DNA of 64,000 bases from Corynebacterium pacaense. Lineage in GTDB: Bacteria > Actinomycetota > Actinomycetes > Mycobacteriales > Mycobacteriaceae. Position 1 is the first letter of the stretch. Each line of letters begins with the position of its first letter. The translations under genes and the position numbers were made by a program. Shown here piece by piece: positions 30,400 through 40,400 of this stretch. The notes below the pieces were generated by a model. It did no database searches, was not told the origin of the DNA, and saw only the letters and a program-made list of their open reading frames with translations. The stretch covers positions 1,313,684 to 1,377,683 of the forward strand of contig NZ_LT821240.1 of assembly GCF_900169525.1 (NCBI RefSeq), written 5' to 3'.

Positions 30400-30812
30400 G
30401 CAGCGTTAACCGCGCCCACAATCACCAGGATCACCGCTGCGACCACCGCACCCGAGCGCAGCGTCGGATCCTCGACCAGATCGCGGAAGCGTCCGGGGAT
30501 CAGCACCTCCAGCAGCACCATCACCACCACCTGGATCAGCAGGCCGAGCAGCCCGAAGACCGCCGTTTCAACCAGGCCCTCCCAGAGCACATCGGAGGAG
30601 GTCAAAACGGCGGTGACCACGATGATGCCCATGGAGACCTGCTGTGCCACGGTGATCGCCGCGGCGTTGGGCAGATGGTGCACGAACACCAGTTCATGCA
30701 GCTTTCCCGGGGTGATCAGGTCCAGAATGACAAACCCGAGCACGAGGATCAGCGCCGCCAGAACAAAGTACGAAAGGGTCCCGAGGGTCCCGTTGATCAG
30801 ATAGTCGCTCAT
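30387..30812 (-). CDS. DUF350 membrane protein
   Basis: A 141-residue protein with four predicted helices: LSYFVLAALILVLGFVILDL, the polar stretch ITPGKLHELVF, ITVAQQVSMGIIVVTAVL, GLLGLLIQVVVMVLLEVLI and AVVAAVILVIVGAVNAACLI. Two internally similar halves (D-L-I-T-P-G-K-L and E-V-L-I-P-G-R-F) are characteristic of DUF350. It is tightly linked to DUF4247 (upstream, 9 bases) and speE (overlap). Function unknown; the family occurs in stress and membrane clusters. Confidence 0.75.
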   Translation of the reverse strand: MSDYLINGTLGTLSYFVLAALILVLGFVILDLITPGKLHELVFVHHLPNAAAITVAQQVSMGIIVVTAVLTSSDVLWEGLVETAVFGLLGLLIQVVVMVLLEVLIPGRFRDLVEDPTLRSGAVVAAVILVIVGAVNAACLI

Positions 30813-30821
30813 TTTCTTCTC

Positions 30822-31223
30822 CTACTTCACGCCGCCGCCGGATCCGGATGACCCGCCGCTGGATCCGCTCGGCGACGAGGGTGCGAAGCCCCCGCCGAGC
30901 CAGATGAAGGCCCCGCTGTTGACCCTGGAGAGATCCTCCACCCCGACCCGGCACTCGGGGGTGCCCTCGCCGCTGACGATGACCAGGTTCTTCGGGTACT
31001 TCATGTAGGTGTCGCCGGTGGCCGGGTCCGTCCTGGTCTCCTGCGGGGTGTGCATCGCGCTGATCGTCTCCACAACGTTGGTCTCATTGGCGCAGGAGCC
31101 GCCGGGCCACCGTCCGCTGATGTCGGACTCGGTGGAGTTGCGCGTCAGCAGCGCCGCGAAGACGCAGAGGATGGAGGCCACCAGCAGCAGGATGCCGATT
31201 GTTCTCGCCGTTGCCGCACTCAT
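30822..31223 (-). CDS. DUF4247 protein
   Basis: A 133-residue membrane-anchored protein. One N-terminal helix (TIGILLLVASILCVFAALL) precedes an extracytoplasmic region with two cysteines (GGSCANETN and TPECRVGVEDL) that could form a disulfide. The tail is a Gly/Ser stretch (SSGGSSGSGGGVK). This fits DUF4247, which is restricted to this type of cluster. The start at 31223 overlaps the DUF2617 stop (ATGA). Confidence 0.7.
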   Translation of the reverse strand: MSAATARTIGILLLVASILCVFAALLTRNSTESDISGRWPGGSCANETNVVETISAMHTPQETRTDPATGDTYMKYPKNLVIVSGEGTPECRVGVEDLSRVNSGAFIWLGGGFAPSSPSGSSGGSSGSGGGVK

Positions 31224-31684
31224 GGTCTGTAGGTACTCCTCGTGCTCACGATCGTCTTCTCCCGCGGGTAGAGGTGGTGGGTCCACCAGGTCCACGTCCC
31301 GGCGTCGAATTCACCGGCCAGCGCGGTCAGATGGTGCGGACCCTCGCCGGGGAAGCTGGCGATCAGCCAGCCCCGCCTGGCCGCGATCTCCGCGGCACGC
31401 CTTTCGAAGTCAAGGGTGGAGGTGTCGGTGCGCAGGGTGTAACCCCGCTTGTCGACGCTTAGGGGAAGCGGACCCGCGGCGTGGCAGGAGACCTCCTCAC
31501 GGAAGCGCCCGGAGGGCGCCTCGACGGTGACCACGTGGGACCCGCCGATCACGGCGAGGTGGAGGGTGGTGGTGTGGGCGTCGATAAGCATCTCGGCGAG
31601 CACCGGCGGCAGGTCGGCGTTCCACCGCACGCCGAGGCTGGCGGCGCTGACGTCAGCGGGTGTGATGTCGAGCTGTTGGAGCAT
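31220..31684 (-). CDS. DUF2617 protein
   Basis: A 154-residue soluble protein with ALHLAVIGGSHVVTVE-like beta strands, CHAAGPLPL, RAAEIAARRGWLIASFPG and GEFDAGTWTWWTHHLYP. I recognise it as DUF2617 from its short length, this motif content and position. Function is unknown. The ATG abuts the DUF4178 stop (TAGATG), so the cluster is read as one message. Confidence 0.65.
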   Translation of the reverse strand: MLQQLDITPADVSAASLGVRWNADLPPVLAEMLIDAHTTTLHLAVIGGSHVVTVEAPSGRFREEVSCHAAGPLPLSVDKRGYTLRTDTSTLDFERRAAEIAARRGWLIASFPGEGPHHLTALAGEFDAGTWTWWTHHLYPREKTIVSTRSTYRP

Positions 31685-32293
31685 CTACTGCTCCGGGGCC
31701 GGGTAGACCTGGAGTTCGCCGGGAAGCACCTTCCAGCCCAGCGAGGACTCCCAGGAACCGTCATCGCCGTACCTTTCGAAACCGAGCAGCCTGTTTCCGC
31801 CGGTTTCGGCCATGTCCCAGTAGGTGTAGCTTCCGGATTCACCGACCCCGGTGGTGCCCTCGGATCGGTAGGTGCCGGCACCGCTTTCGGTCTTGCGGTA
31901 GCGGGTGCCCTCCACGGTCAGCTCGGTTGCCGGTTCGACACCGAGATCCGGCCGCGAGATCCACCAACCGAGATTGAGCTGGCCCTCGTCATATTCGACG
32001 CTGAGGTACTCCCCGCCCTTACCTCCGTCGAGAAGATACTCGTGCCAGACGTACTGTCCCTGGCGCAGTTCGATCGCGCCGCGACAGACATAATCAACGC
32101 CCCCGTGGGAGACGATCGCACCAGGACCGATGACACCCGGTCCGAAGCTGCGGTAGTCATCGGAGAACTTCAGCGGATCCTGCCTGGGCTGAGGGGCCGC
32201 GTCGGGTGCGTTGCGCTTCCTCGCGGAGTACACGAGGAAGAAAACGGCCAGGGCACCGAGGATCACGGCGAGGATCAACCAGGTGGAGTTCAT
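31685..32293 (-). CDS. DUF4178 protein
   Basis: A 202-residue protein with one N-terminal helix (TWLILAVILGALAVFFLVY) and a soluble beta-rich domain containing GPGAIVSHGGVDYVCRG, QYVWHEYLLDG, WWISRPDLGVEP, YTYWDMAE and LLGFERYGDDGSWE. DUF4178 proteins are typically found with DUF350 and spermidine synthase-like genes. ATG 32293 has AGGGAGA about 8 bases upstream. First gene of the five-gene operon. Confidence 0.7.
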   Translation of the reverse strand: MNSTWLILAVILGALAVFFLVYSARKRNAPDAAPQPRQDPLKFSDDYRSFGPGVIGPGAIVSHGGVDYVCRGAIELRQGQYVWHEYLLDGGKGGEYLSVEYDEGQLNLGWWISRPDLGVEPATELTVEGTRYRKTESGAGTYRSEGTTGVGESGSYTYWDMAETGGNRLLGFERYGDDGSWESSLGWKVLPGELQVYPAPEQ

Positions 32294-32336
32294 TGAGGGG
32301 GTCTCCCTGAGTCGTCGTTTGATGGGTGTGCCCATC

Positions 32337-33821
32337 CTACAGAACGTCGTCTTCCCAGATGCCGCCGAGCTGATGGATCGCGAGCCCGGGAAGGTGCATC
32401 TCTCCCGACTCGGCGAGCAGCTCGATGCCGCGCGCACCCTCGGCGGGGAAGGAATAGGAGCTGATCGAGGCCTCCCCGTCCCCGATGAACACCTCCACCG
32501 AACCACGGTCAAGGAGGATGCGCAGGGTGAGCTCACCGCCCTCGACGGGGTATGAGCGGTAGCCGAGGTTTCCCGGTCCGGTGGTCCGCCTGTCCACGAT
32601 CACCCGCGAGCTCTGCGCATCGTAGGCGATGTAGGTGCCGCGGCCGGGGGCGGTGCGGTGCACGATGATCCCCATCCGCTCGGCGGTGGATGCCTCCAGA
32701 TCGATGCGCAGGGTGATGTCCGCGGTGGGGGCATCATCAACCAGCGGCAGCGTCTGGTTGGTGCCCACCCGGAGTTCGCCGAGATCCCGGCCGCCCCGGC
32801 GCAGCCCGTCGAGCTCGGTGATCGGACGGTTGCGCAGCCGCAGCCGGTCATCGAGCCACAGTTCGCGCGGCACCGTGAGCTGACCGAACCACCCGTCCCC
32901 GTCAATCTGCGGTGCCGCGGGGATGGTGAAGGAACCCATCCATGCATAGAGGACACGCCGCCCGTCCGGGGTGAGATAGGTCTGCGGGGCGTAGAACTCC
33001 GCCCCGAAGTCGGTCATGGCGAAGTCGGTGCGCTGGTTGAATTCGCGGCCCGGTGCCCACTCGCCCACCACGTAGCCGCTGGTGTGGTCGTTGCGGTGGT
33101 CATAGCCCCGCTTCCGCAGCCCCATGGGACAGTAGAGCAGCACCCAGGAATCGCCGAGGGGGAAGAAGTCCGGACACTCGAGCATGAACACATCGGGGTC
33201 CGGGTCCTCGAAGAGAATGCGGTCGAAGGTCCATTCACGCATGTCCGTGGAGGTGTACATCCAGACCTGGCCGCGTCCCCCGGCGGATGAGGCCCCGAAG
33301 ATCATGTAGCCGGTGCCCTCGTGGACGAAGACCTTCGGGTCCCGGAAGTGCGGCAGGCCCTCCGGGCAGTCGACGATCATTCCGAGCTTTTCAAAGTGCA
33401 CGCCGTCCCTGCTCTCCGCCATGCACTGCACCTGGAGGTTGCCCTCGTCCTCATTGACCCCGTTGCGCCAGCGGTGACCGGTGTAATAGGCCAGCAGGGT
33501 GCCGTCCGGGCCCTCGATCGCGCTCCCGGAGAAGACGCCATCACGGTCCTCCGCGATGCTCGGGGCCAGCGCGATGGGTTCGCGCCGCCAGGTCAGCATG
33601 TCCGCGCTGGACACGTGCCCCCAGTGCATCGGACCCCATTGTTCGCTGCGCGGGTTGTGCTGGAAGAATACATGGTGCCTGCCGTCGAAGTAGCTCAGTC
33701 CGTTGGGGTCGTTGATCCACCCTGCCCTCGCCGCAATGTGGAAGGTGGGGTACCACCGGTCATTCCGGGTGGCCCGGAGAATGTCGGCGGCGCGTTCGGC
33801 GTCGAGAAGCTGTTGTTTCAT
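32337..33821 (-). CDS. GH32 beta-fructosidase (sucrose or sucrose-6-phosphate hydrolase)
   Basis: A 494-residue glycosidase. The family's three acidic residues are in WINDPNG (nucleophile Asp38), HFRDPKV and LECPDFFPL. A C-terminal beta-sandwich (from about residue 340) follows, with VEVFIGDGEASISSY. No signal peptide is seen, so it acts inside the cell on sugar brought in by the symporter, which lies 29 bases upstream in the same operon. Because the transporter is a proton symporter and not a PTS, free sucrose is the more likely substrate. No fructokinase gene is nearby. Confidence 0.88.
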   Translation of the reverse strand: MKQQLLDAERAADILRATRNDRWYPTFHIAARAGWINDPNGLSYFDGRHHVFFQHNPRSEQWGPMHWGHVSSADMLTWRREPIALAPSIAEDRDGVFSGSAIEGPDGTLLAYYTGHRWRNGVNEDEGNLQVQCMAESRDGVHFEKLGMIVDCPEGLPHFRDPKVFVHEGTGYMIFGASSAGGRGQVWMYTSTDMREWTFDRILFEDPDPDVFMLECPDFFPLGDSWVLLYCPMGLRKRGYDHRNDHTSGYVVGEWAPGREFNQRTDFAMTDFGAEFYAPQTYLTPDGRRVLYAWMGSFTIPAAPQIDGDGWFGQLTVPRELWLDDRLRLRNRPITELDGLRRGGRDLGELRVGTNQTLPLVDDAPTADITLRIDLEASTAERMGIIVHRTAPGRGTYIAYDAQSSRVIVDRRTTGPGNLGYRSYPVEGGELTLRILLDRGSVEVFIGDGEASISSYSFPAEGARGIELLAESGEMHLPGLAIHQLGGIWEDDVL

Positions 33822-33850
33822 GTTGTACTCGCTGTCCTCTGGTCGTGGTG

Positions 33851-35209
33851 TCAGTGTGTCTGGGATCCGGTGCCCACGGCCCCGGTTGCGGCGACCTCGC
33901 GCTCCCTGAGCTGCCTGTCGGTGTAGAAGGGATCACCGAAGACATCCTCGTCATCGCGTTTGAGGATGAAGAATCCGTAGATGCCCGCCACCGCGACGAT
34001 GCCGGCGATGACCATGAAAGTCGGCTGGTAGCCGAGACTGTCGCGCATGGATCCGAGCACCGGGGAGAGGATCACGTTGCCCACCTGCGCCGAGATCTGA
34101 AATCCGACCATGTACAGCGTCGCGGAGAGCATCGGGTTGAAGTGCAGGGTGAAGTAGCGGAACACCGGGAGGATGCAGAGCGCGACCTCGGGGGCGTGGA
34201 ACATCTTGATGAAGGAGACCGCGACCGGATCGGAGAAGATCGCGCAGCCGCCGATGCGCAGGCACATCACCAGGATGCCGAGCATGAGGGTGTTGCGCAC
34301 CCCGATTCTGCGCATCAGCAGCGGAACCGCACCCATCATGGCCGCCTCGAGGAAGACCTGCACGGAGTTGAGCACGCCGTAGATCTCCTGCCCCCGTTCC
34401 TTGCTCTCAAAGAGACCGGTGTAGAAGTCGGGGAACATCTGCTGATCGAAAACCGTGTAGAAGGTCCAGGTGAAGAGCACGAAGACGATGATCGCCCACA
34501 GGTTGCGCATCTTGAGCAGGGCGAGCATCTCGCCGATGCCCGGGGTCCGCTCATCCTCTGTGGTGTGGTTGAGCACCGTGCCCTGGACGGCGGGTGTCTT
34601 CCACAGCAGCAGCACCAGCAGGCTGAGCACGCCGAATGCGGAGCCGAACCAGAAGTTGAGGGCGGGGTTGATATTGAAGAGGAATCCGGCGGCGAGCGCG
34701 ACGAGTGCGTAACCGAAGGATCCCCACATCCGGGCCTGGCCGTATTCGAAGCCGAAGCGCCTGGACAGCCGCTCAGAGAGAGCCTCCAGCAGGCTCGCCG
34801 AGGCCATGAATCCCGCGGAGAGGAACACGGCACCGAGGACCACGCCGACCATGAAGCTGCTCTCCAGCAGCGGCCGGTAGACGAAGACGGCGAAGGGGCC
34901 TATCAGGCTCTGCACCACCGCGGCCCCGATGACGAGGTTGCGGCGGATGCCCAGTTTGTCCTGCATGGTGCCGTACATGAGCATGATGATCAGGGTGCCG
35001 ATGGAGTTCACGGAGTAGACCGTGCCCACCTGTGCACCGTTGAGGCCGAGCCCGGAGCTGTCGTTGGTCAGCCAGATCTGGAAGAAGGACCACCAGATTC
35101 CCCAGGATGCGAAAAACAGCAGCATAGAGGCGGAGTTCTGGAGGTAGGCGGGATTTCGGAAGGTTGATGCTCCGGATTTGGACCGGGCCGCGGAGGGCGT
35201 TCTGGACAC
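33851..35209 (-). CDS. oligosaccharide:H+ symporter, LacY/CscB-like MFS
   Basis: A 452-residue permease with 12 helices of the OHS family. Typical pieces: MLLFFASWGIWWSFFQIWL (helix 1), GTVYSVNSIGTLIIMLMYG (helix 2), EYGQARMWGSFGYALVAL and WTFYTVFDQQMFPDFY. The pairing with a GH32 hydrolase points to sucrose uptake as with CscB; raffinose or other fructosides are possible. GTG start 35209 with GGGGAAA five bases upstream. A LacI-type palindrome lies 50 bases ahead of it. Confidence 0.85.
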   Translation of the reverse strand: MSRTPSAARSKSGASTFRNPAYLQNSASMLLFFASWGIWWSFFQIWLTNDSSGLGLNGAQVGTVYSVNSIGTLIIMLMYGTMQDKLGIRRNLVIGAAVVQSLIGPFAVFVYRPLLESSFMVGVVLGAVFLSAGFMASASLLEALSERLSRRFGFEYGQARMWGSFGYALVALAAGFLFNINPALNFWFGSAFGVLSLLVLLLWKTPAVQGTVLNHTTEDERTPGIGEMLALLKMRNLWAIIVFVLFTWTFYTVFDQQMFPDFYTGLFESKERGQEIYGVLNSVQVFLEAAMMGAVPLLMRRIGVRNTLMLGILVMCLRIGGCAIFSDPVAVSFIKMFHAPEVALCILPVFRYFTLHFNPMLSATLYMVGFQISAQVGNVILSPVLGSMRDSLGYQPTFMVIAGIVAVAGIYGFFILKRDDEDVFGDPFYTDRQLREREVAATGAVGTGSQTH

Positions 35210-35257
35210 TGGATTTCCCCAGCCTTTCAGGTGAGAGGGTTGTTGATCACAAAGTGC

Positions 35258-35269
35258 TAAAACGTTTTA
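35258..35269. promoter_or_regulatory. LacI-family operator
   Basis: TAAAACGTTTTA is a perfect palindrome with the central CG step typical of LacI-family sites. It lies in the divergent region between the symporter and the LacI gene. On the plus strand it overlaps the spacer and -10 of a TTGATC-N17-TTTACT promoter (35243-35271), so the repressor probably controls both itself and the sugar operon. Confidence 0.7.
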
Positions 35270-35406
35270 CTAACTTCAAGCTAACAAGTGTGAACGCAGC
35301 CGTCCATACCTTCTATTGTGATCTCGGTCACTGCGGGGCGGGTGCGGGACGGATTCCGAACTGTGAGACCATGGACGGGTGGATATTCAAGGAATCCGGG
35401 GCAGTC

Positions 35407-36513
35407 ATGGCCGATAAGCGTGCGACGATCGCCGACGTGGCCGCCCGGGCGGGAACGTCCATCACCACCGTCAGCCTCGTCCTGAACAAGCGCAAGGGTT
35501 CCCGGATCTCGGAATCCACCGCGCGGCGCATCCACGAGGCTGCGGAGGAACTGAACTACAGTGCGAACCCCACCGCACGCAGCCTGCGCACCAAGAAATC
35601 CCGGACCATCGGGTTCATCTCCGACGAGGTCACCGTGACCAGGTACGCCTCCGCGCTGATCCGCGGCTGCATCGATGTCGCCGAAAGGACCGGAAACACC
35701 GTCCTGATCAGCGAATGCTCCTTCGGGGCCGATCCGCTCAGCGCCACGATCGAGGCGATGAACACCAGGAACGTCGACGCCCTGGTCTTCGCCCTGATGC
35801 GTGCGCACCACATTGAGATCCCCACTCTCCCGGCATCGGTGAACGCGGTGATCCTCAATGGCACCGCAACCGTCGCCCAACCCGGCGAGAACCCCTGGAA
35901 TCTGCCCAGCGTGCTCCCCGACGAGTTCGAGGCCGGGATCACCGCGGGCCGGAGACTGACCTCCGCGGGCCACCGTCACATCGCCCTGATAGGCAGGGAC
36001 GACAGGCATGGCGATCCCGCCTTCTCGGTGACCGTCACCGAACGCATGCGCGGACTCGACACCGCCCTGGCCGAGGAGGGGCTCAGGTTCCGCCAGGAGA
36101 TCCACGACACCGAGTGGGAGCCCGAACTCGGATACCGGGGCGCGATGGAGATTCTCGGTCGAAACAACACCCTTCCCGTGGACGAGAGGATCACAGCGAT
36201 CGTGGCCGGCAATGACCGCATCGCCTTCGGCGTCTACCAGGCGGCCCAGCGGTGCAACTACTCCATCCCCCGCGAGCTCTCCGTGATCTCCTTCGACAAT
36301 GAGATCCTCGCCACCTATCTCCGGCCCGGTCTGACCACGCTCGAACTCCCCTACCTCGAGATGGGACTGACCGGCACCTCGCTCATCCTGGAACCGACGA
36401 CGCTGCGCAGACACAAAAATGACCGCACCTCACTTCTGGTACCCATGCCCCTGATCGAAAGGGAATCAATAGCCCCTCCGCCGACCGGAGTCCGCACGAC
36501 GCCGACCGGGTGA
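35407..36513 (+). CDS. LacI-family transcriptional regulator of the sugar cluster
   Basis: A 368-residue repressor. The N-terminal helix-turn-helix reads ATIADVAARAGTSITTVSLVLN with the hinge helix ARSLRTKKSRTIGFI. The periplasmic-binding-like effector domain follows to the C-terminus (LVFALMRAHH, VAGNDRIAFGVYQAAQ, SVISFDNE). Divergent from the symporter-hydrolase operon with a shared operator, so it most likely senses sucrose or a derivative. The ATG at 35407 fits family alignment; an ATG at 35371 would add 12 residues. Ribosome binding site is modest (AAGGAA at 13 bases). Confidence 0.88.
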   Translation: MADKRATIADVAARAGTSITTVSLVLNKRKGSRISESTARRIHEAAEELNYSANPTARSLRTKKSRTIGFISDEVTVTRYASALIRGCIDVAERTGNTVLISECSFGADPLSATIEAMNTRNVDALVFALMRAHHIEIPTLPASVNAVILNGTATVAQPGENPWNLPSVLPDEFEAGITAGRRLTSAGHRHIALIGRDDRHGDPAFSVTVTERMRGLDTALAEEGLRFRQEIHDTEWEPELGYRGAMEILGRNNTLPVDERITAIVAGNDRIAFGVYQAAQRCNYSIPRELSVISFDNEILATYLRPGLTTLELPYLEMGLTGTSLILEPTTLRRHKNDRTSLLVPMPLIERESIAPPPTGVRTTPTG

Positions 36514-36555
36514 CTACCCTTGATCCCACAACCCCCACCGCGAAGGAGTTCGACC

Positions 36556-36849
36556 ATGCAGGAAGTCAATGTCAACGAGGTTCCCAAGGGCGCACAGATC
36601 ATCGATGTCAGGGAGCCGGACGAGTTCGCCGAGGTTCACGCCGTCGGAGCGGTGAACATACCGATGTCGGAGTTCACCTCCAGGGTCGGAGAGCTCGACC
36701 TGGACCGCGACATCTATCTGATCTGCAAGTCCGGTGGCCGCTCCGGTCAGGTGCGCGAATACCTTGAGCAGCGCGGGATCGATGCCATCAACATCGCCGG
36801 CGGCACCTCCGACTGGGTGGCCCAGGGACTGCCCAATTCACGCTCCTAG
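36556..36849 (+). CDS. rhodanese-like single-domain protein
   Basis: A 97-residue protein with the rhodanese fold: QIIDVREPDEFAEVHAVGAVNIP, active loop ICKSGGRSGQ with Cys57, and the C-terminal NIAGGTSDWVAQGLP. It may carry persulfide sulfur; the partner is unknown. Start ATG 36556 has GAAGGAG seven bases upstream. It lies 42 bases after the LacI gene in the same direction. Confidence 0.9.
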   Translation: MQEVNVNEVPKGAQIIDVREPDEFAEVHAVGAVNIPMSEFTSRVGELDLDRDIYLICKSGGRSGQVREYLEQRGIDAINIAGGTSDWVAQGLPNSRS

Positions 36850-36897
36850 AAGCGGCGCCACCCTCATGCAAGAGTGGATGAGCAGGGACAACCCCCT

Positions 36898-36955
36898 CAA
36901 CTTTTAGTTGGCCCGACCCCATGATTAGCCAGATCAACCTTTAGTGTCTAAGGTT
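36898..36955. promoter_or_regulatory. two inverted repeats upstream of the marR gene
   Basis: CAAC-TTTTA-GTTG (36898-36910) and AACCTTTAGTGTCTAAGGTT (36936-36955) are two related palindromic sites just before the MarR start. The second contains TAAGGT close to the ATG, compatible with a -10 of a short-leader or leaderless message. They look like autoregulatory operators that would also control the downstream synthetase gene. Confidence 0.5.
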
Positions 36956-36961
36956 CTAGGC

Positions 36962-37408
36962 ATGGCATCGCATCCGGACATCCCCAGGGATCTTCTAGAA
37001 TCCCCGAGCTTCCAGCTTGAGCGTCTCCGACGTCGCACCCGCGACGAAGTCGAGTCCCGGCTGACGGAGCTCGGCACCACCATGCGGGAGTACTGGGTGC
37101 TCACCTGCCTGACGCACTCCGATGCCGCCAGCCAATCCGCACTCTGCGAGCTGCTGGCCATCGATGCATCGGATATGGTCAGGCTCATTGACGCACTCGA
37201 GAATCACGGCTGGGCGAAACGCGCCCGGGATCCCAGGGATCGCCGTCGACAGATCGTCGCCTCAACGAAGAAGGGCAGAACCGCGCAGGAGGAGTTGCTC
37301 GCGGTGGTCACCACCGCCGAGGACACCGCGCTCGATGAATCCACATCGAAACAGCTCAAGCACCTTCGGAAACTTGCCTCCGCCATCATTTCCACCGAAG
37401 AGGACTAA
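36962..37408 (+). CDS. MarR-family transcriptional regulator
   Basis: A 148-residue winged-helix protein. REYWVLTCLTHSDAASQSALCELLAIDASDMVRLIDALENHGW covers the recognition helices in shortened blocks, and the wing is RARDPRDRRRQIVASTKKG. MarR proteins respond to small aromatic or oxidising ligands. Only 8 bases separate it from the NRPS-like gene, so the two are almost certainly one transcription unit and the regulator probably controls the synthetase. The ATG at 36962 fits the family and lies behind the operator repeats. Confidence 0.85.
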   Translation: MASHPDIPRDLLESPSFQLERLRRRTRDEVESRLTELGTTMREYWVLTCLTHSDAASQSALCELLAIDASDMVRLIDALENHGWAKRARDPRDRRRQIVASTKKGRTAQEELLAVVTTAEDTALDESTSKQLKHLRKLASAIISTEED

Positions 37409-37416
37409 TCATCACC

Positions 37417-40400
37417 GTGGCACTGACCAATGTTCCCTCCCAGTTCCTCAGGGCGGCCCAGGCACCGCCGAAGCGCACCTTGTGGGACATCCTCGTGGAG
37501 GTAGCCTCCACCCACCCCGAAGCCGCCGCCATCGACGACGGCCAGATCCTGACCTACTCGGAACTGATCGACGAGGTTGAAAACCTCGCCGATTCAATGC
37601 ACGGGCAGGGAATCCGGCGCGGTGACCGCGTCGGCATCCGCATGCCCTCCGGCAGCCGCGACCTCTACATCGCCATTTTGGCAACCCTGGCCGCGGGGGC
37701 GGCCTATGTCCCCGTCGACGCCGACGACCCCGAGGAACGCGCCGAGATGGTCTTCGGGGAGGCGGGCATCAACGCGCTTTTCGACGCCCACGGCTTCCAC
37801 ATGATCAGGGCCACACCGGGCGGCGACATCCGCGCACCGCGGCTCAACGACACCGCCTGGATCATCTTCACCTCTGGATCCACGGGAAAGCCCAAGGGCG
37901 TGGCGGTCTCGCACCGCTCGGCCGCCGCCTTCGTCGATTCCGAGGCACGGAAGTTTCTGGTCGACCATCCCCAGGGTCCGCTCGGCCCCGAGGACCGCGT
38001 GCTCGCCGGGCTCTCGGTCGCCTTCGACGCCTCCTGTGAGGAAATGTGGCTGGCCTGGGGACACGGCGCCTGCCTCGTTCCCGCTCCGCGCTCGCTCGTC
38101 CGCTCCGGCATGGATCTCGGCCCCTGGCTGATCCGACGCGACATCTCCGTGGTCTCGACGGTTCCCACCCTCGCCGGACTCTGGCCCGCGGAGGCGCTGG
38201 CGCAGGTGCGCCTGCTCATCGTCGGTGGCGAGGCCTGCTCACAGGAACTCGTCGAGCGGCTGTCCACCGATGACCGCGAGGTGTGGAACACCTACGGCCC
38301 CACCGAGGCGACCGTCGTCGCCTGCGCAACCAGGCTCTACCCGGGCAGACCGGTGGGCATCGGCCTGCCGTTGGATGGCTGGGACCTCGTTGTCGTCGAT
38401 GCCGCAGGCGACCCCGTGGCCATCGGTGAGGTCGGCGAACTCGTCATCGGCGGCGTCGGCCTGGCCCGCTACCTCGATCCGGAGAAGGACCGTGAGAAGT
38501 ACGCGCCGCTGCCCAGCGTCGGCTGGCACCGCGCCTACCGATCCGGCGACCACGTCCGTCTCGAGGAGGACGGACTCTACTTCGTCGGGCGTGTCGACGA
38601 CCAGGTCAAGATCGGCGGCCGCCGCATCGAGCTCGGCGAGGTCGATGCCGGCGTTGCCGCCCTTCCCAACGTCCGCTCCTCCGCCGTGGTGGTGCAGACG
38701 ACTGGCGCCGATCAGAAGGTCCTTGTCGCCTATGTGTCACTGGAGGATCCGGAGCAGGGTTTCGATCATGATCAGGCGGCCGCCCGTCTGAGTGACTCGA
38801 TGCCCGCGGCCCTCGTGCCCCGGATCCACGTCATGGATGACCTGCCCGTGACCACCTCCGGCAAGGTGGACAAGAAGTCCCTGCCCTGGCCGCTGCCCGG
38901 AACCACCGTCGAGGCCGAGGGCCTAAGCGACACCGAGGCCTGGATCGCGTCGATGTGGGTCGATGTGCTCGGCACATCCGTGACCAGCCGCGACTCAGAT
39001 TTCTTCTCCCTCGGCGGCACCTCGCTGGCCGCCGCCACCCTGGTGGGCAGGATCCGCGAGAAGGTCCCCTCCGTAGCGGTGCGCGACCTCTATGATCACC
39101 CGCGCCTGGAGAAGCTGGCCGAACGCGTGGAACACATCGCCTCCGAGACGGGAGTCTCCCTGACCGACTCCACCCCGGTGGTCAGCAGGGATGTCACCCC
39201 GGTGTCCGCCGGGACCCGGATCGTCCAGTCACTGATCCAGATTCCGATCATGACGCTGCAGGCCGCACAGTGGATCGCGTGGCTGGCCCTTGGCAACAAC
39301 ATTCTGGCATCGCTGGGCTTCGACTGGGCCCGGCCGATCAGCTGGTGGCTGGTCATGGCGATGGTCCTGATCTTCGCCACCCCCCTGGGCCGCCTCCCCA
39401 TCGGCGGTTGGGGTGCGCGTCTGATAACCGCCGGAATCACGGCCGGAGACTACCCGCGGGGCGGTTCGACGCATCTGCGCGTCTGGGCCGCGGAGAGGCT
39501 CGCCGACGCCTCGGGATCACGTAACATCTCCGGGGCGACCTGGGTGAACTACTACGCCCGCGCACTCGGGGTGACCATGGGCAAGGGCGTGGATCTGCAC
39601 TCCCTGCCACCGGTGACCGGCATGCTCAGGCTGGGTGACCACTGTTCCATCGAGCAGGAGGTAGATCTGCGCGGCTACTGGCTCGACGGGGACATCCTGC
39701 ACCTGGGGGGAATCGAGATCGGCAAGAGCGCCCGCGTCGGCGCCCGGTCCACCCTCATGCCGGGCACGAGGATCGGTGACGGCGCCCACCTGCAGCCCGG
39801 TTCCACCGTCACCGGCGACAGGAACATCAAGCCGGGTTCACGCTGGGCGGGTTCCCCTGCCCAGAAGGTGGGTCGTGCCAAGCACCGTTTCCCCGATGCA
39901 CATCCGCCGCGTCGTTCGCGCTGGGTGCCCATCTTCGGGGCGACGTCGATCATCCTGTCGCTGCTGCCGCTGGCCGCTCTCGGCGCGGGTGCGGCCCTGA
40001 CGCTGTGGCTGTCCCACCTGACCACCCTGCCGATCGTGTGGGCGGTGCTCCTGTTCTCCCCGCTGGGCGCGCTGCTCGCCTTCGCCACCTACATGGTGTC
40101 GATCTGGATCCTCGTGCGCCTGCTCAGCATCGGTGTCCGGGGCGCGATCACCCCGGTTCGCTCCAGGCTCGGTTGGCAGGTCTGGGCGATCGAACGACTC
40201 ATGGACGATGCCAGGACTTACCTCTTCCCGCTCTACGCCTCGCAGCTGACCCCGCTGTGGCTGCGCAGCCTGGGGGCGAGGATCGGTAAGGATGTGGAGA
40301 TCTCAACGGCCGTGATGGTGCCCAAGCTCGCCGACATCCGCGAGGGCGCCTTCCTGGCCGATGACACCCTGATCGGCGGATACGAACTGGGCAACGGCTG

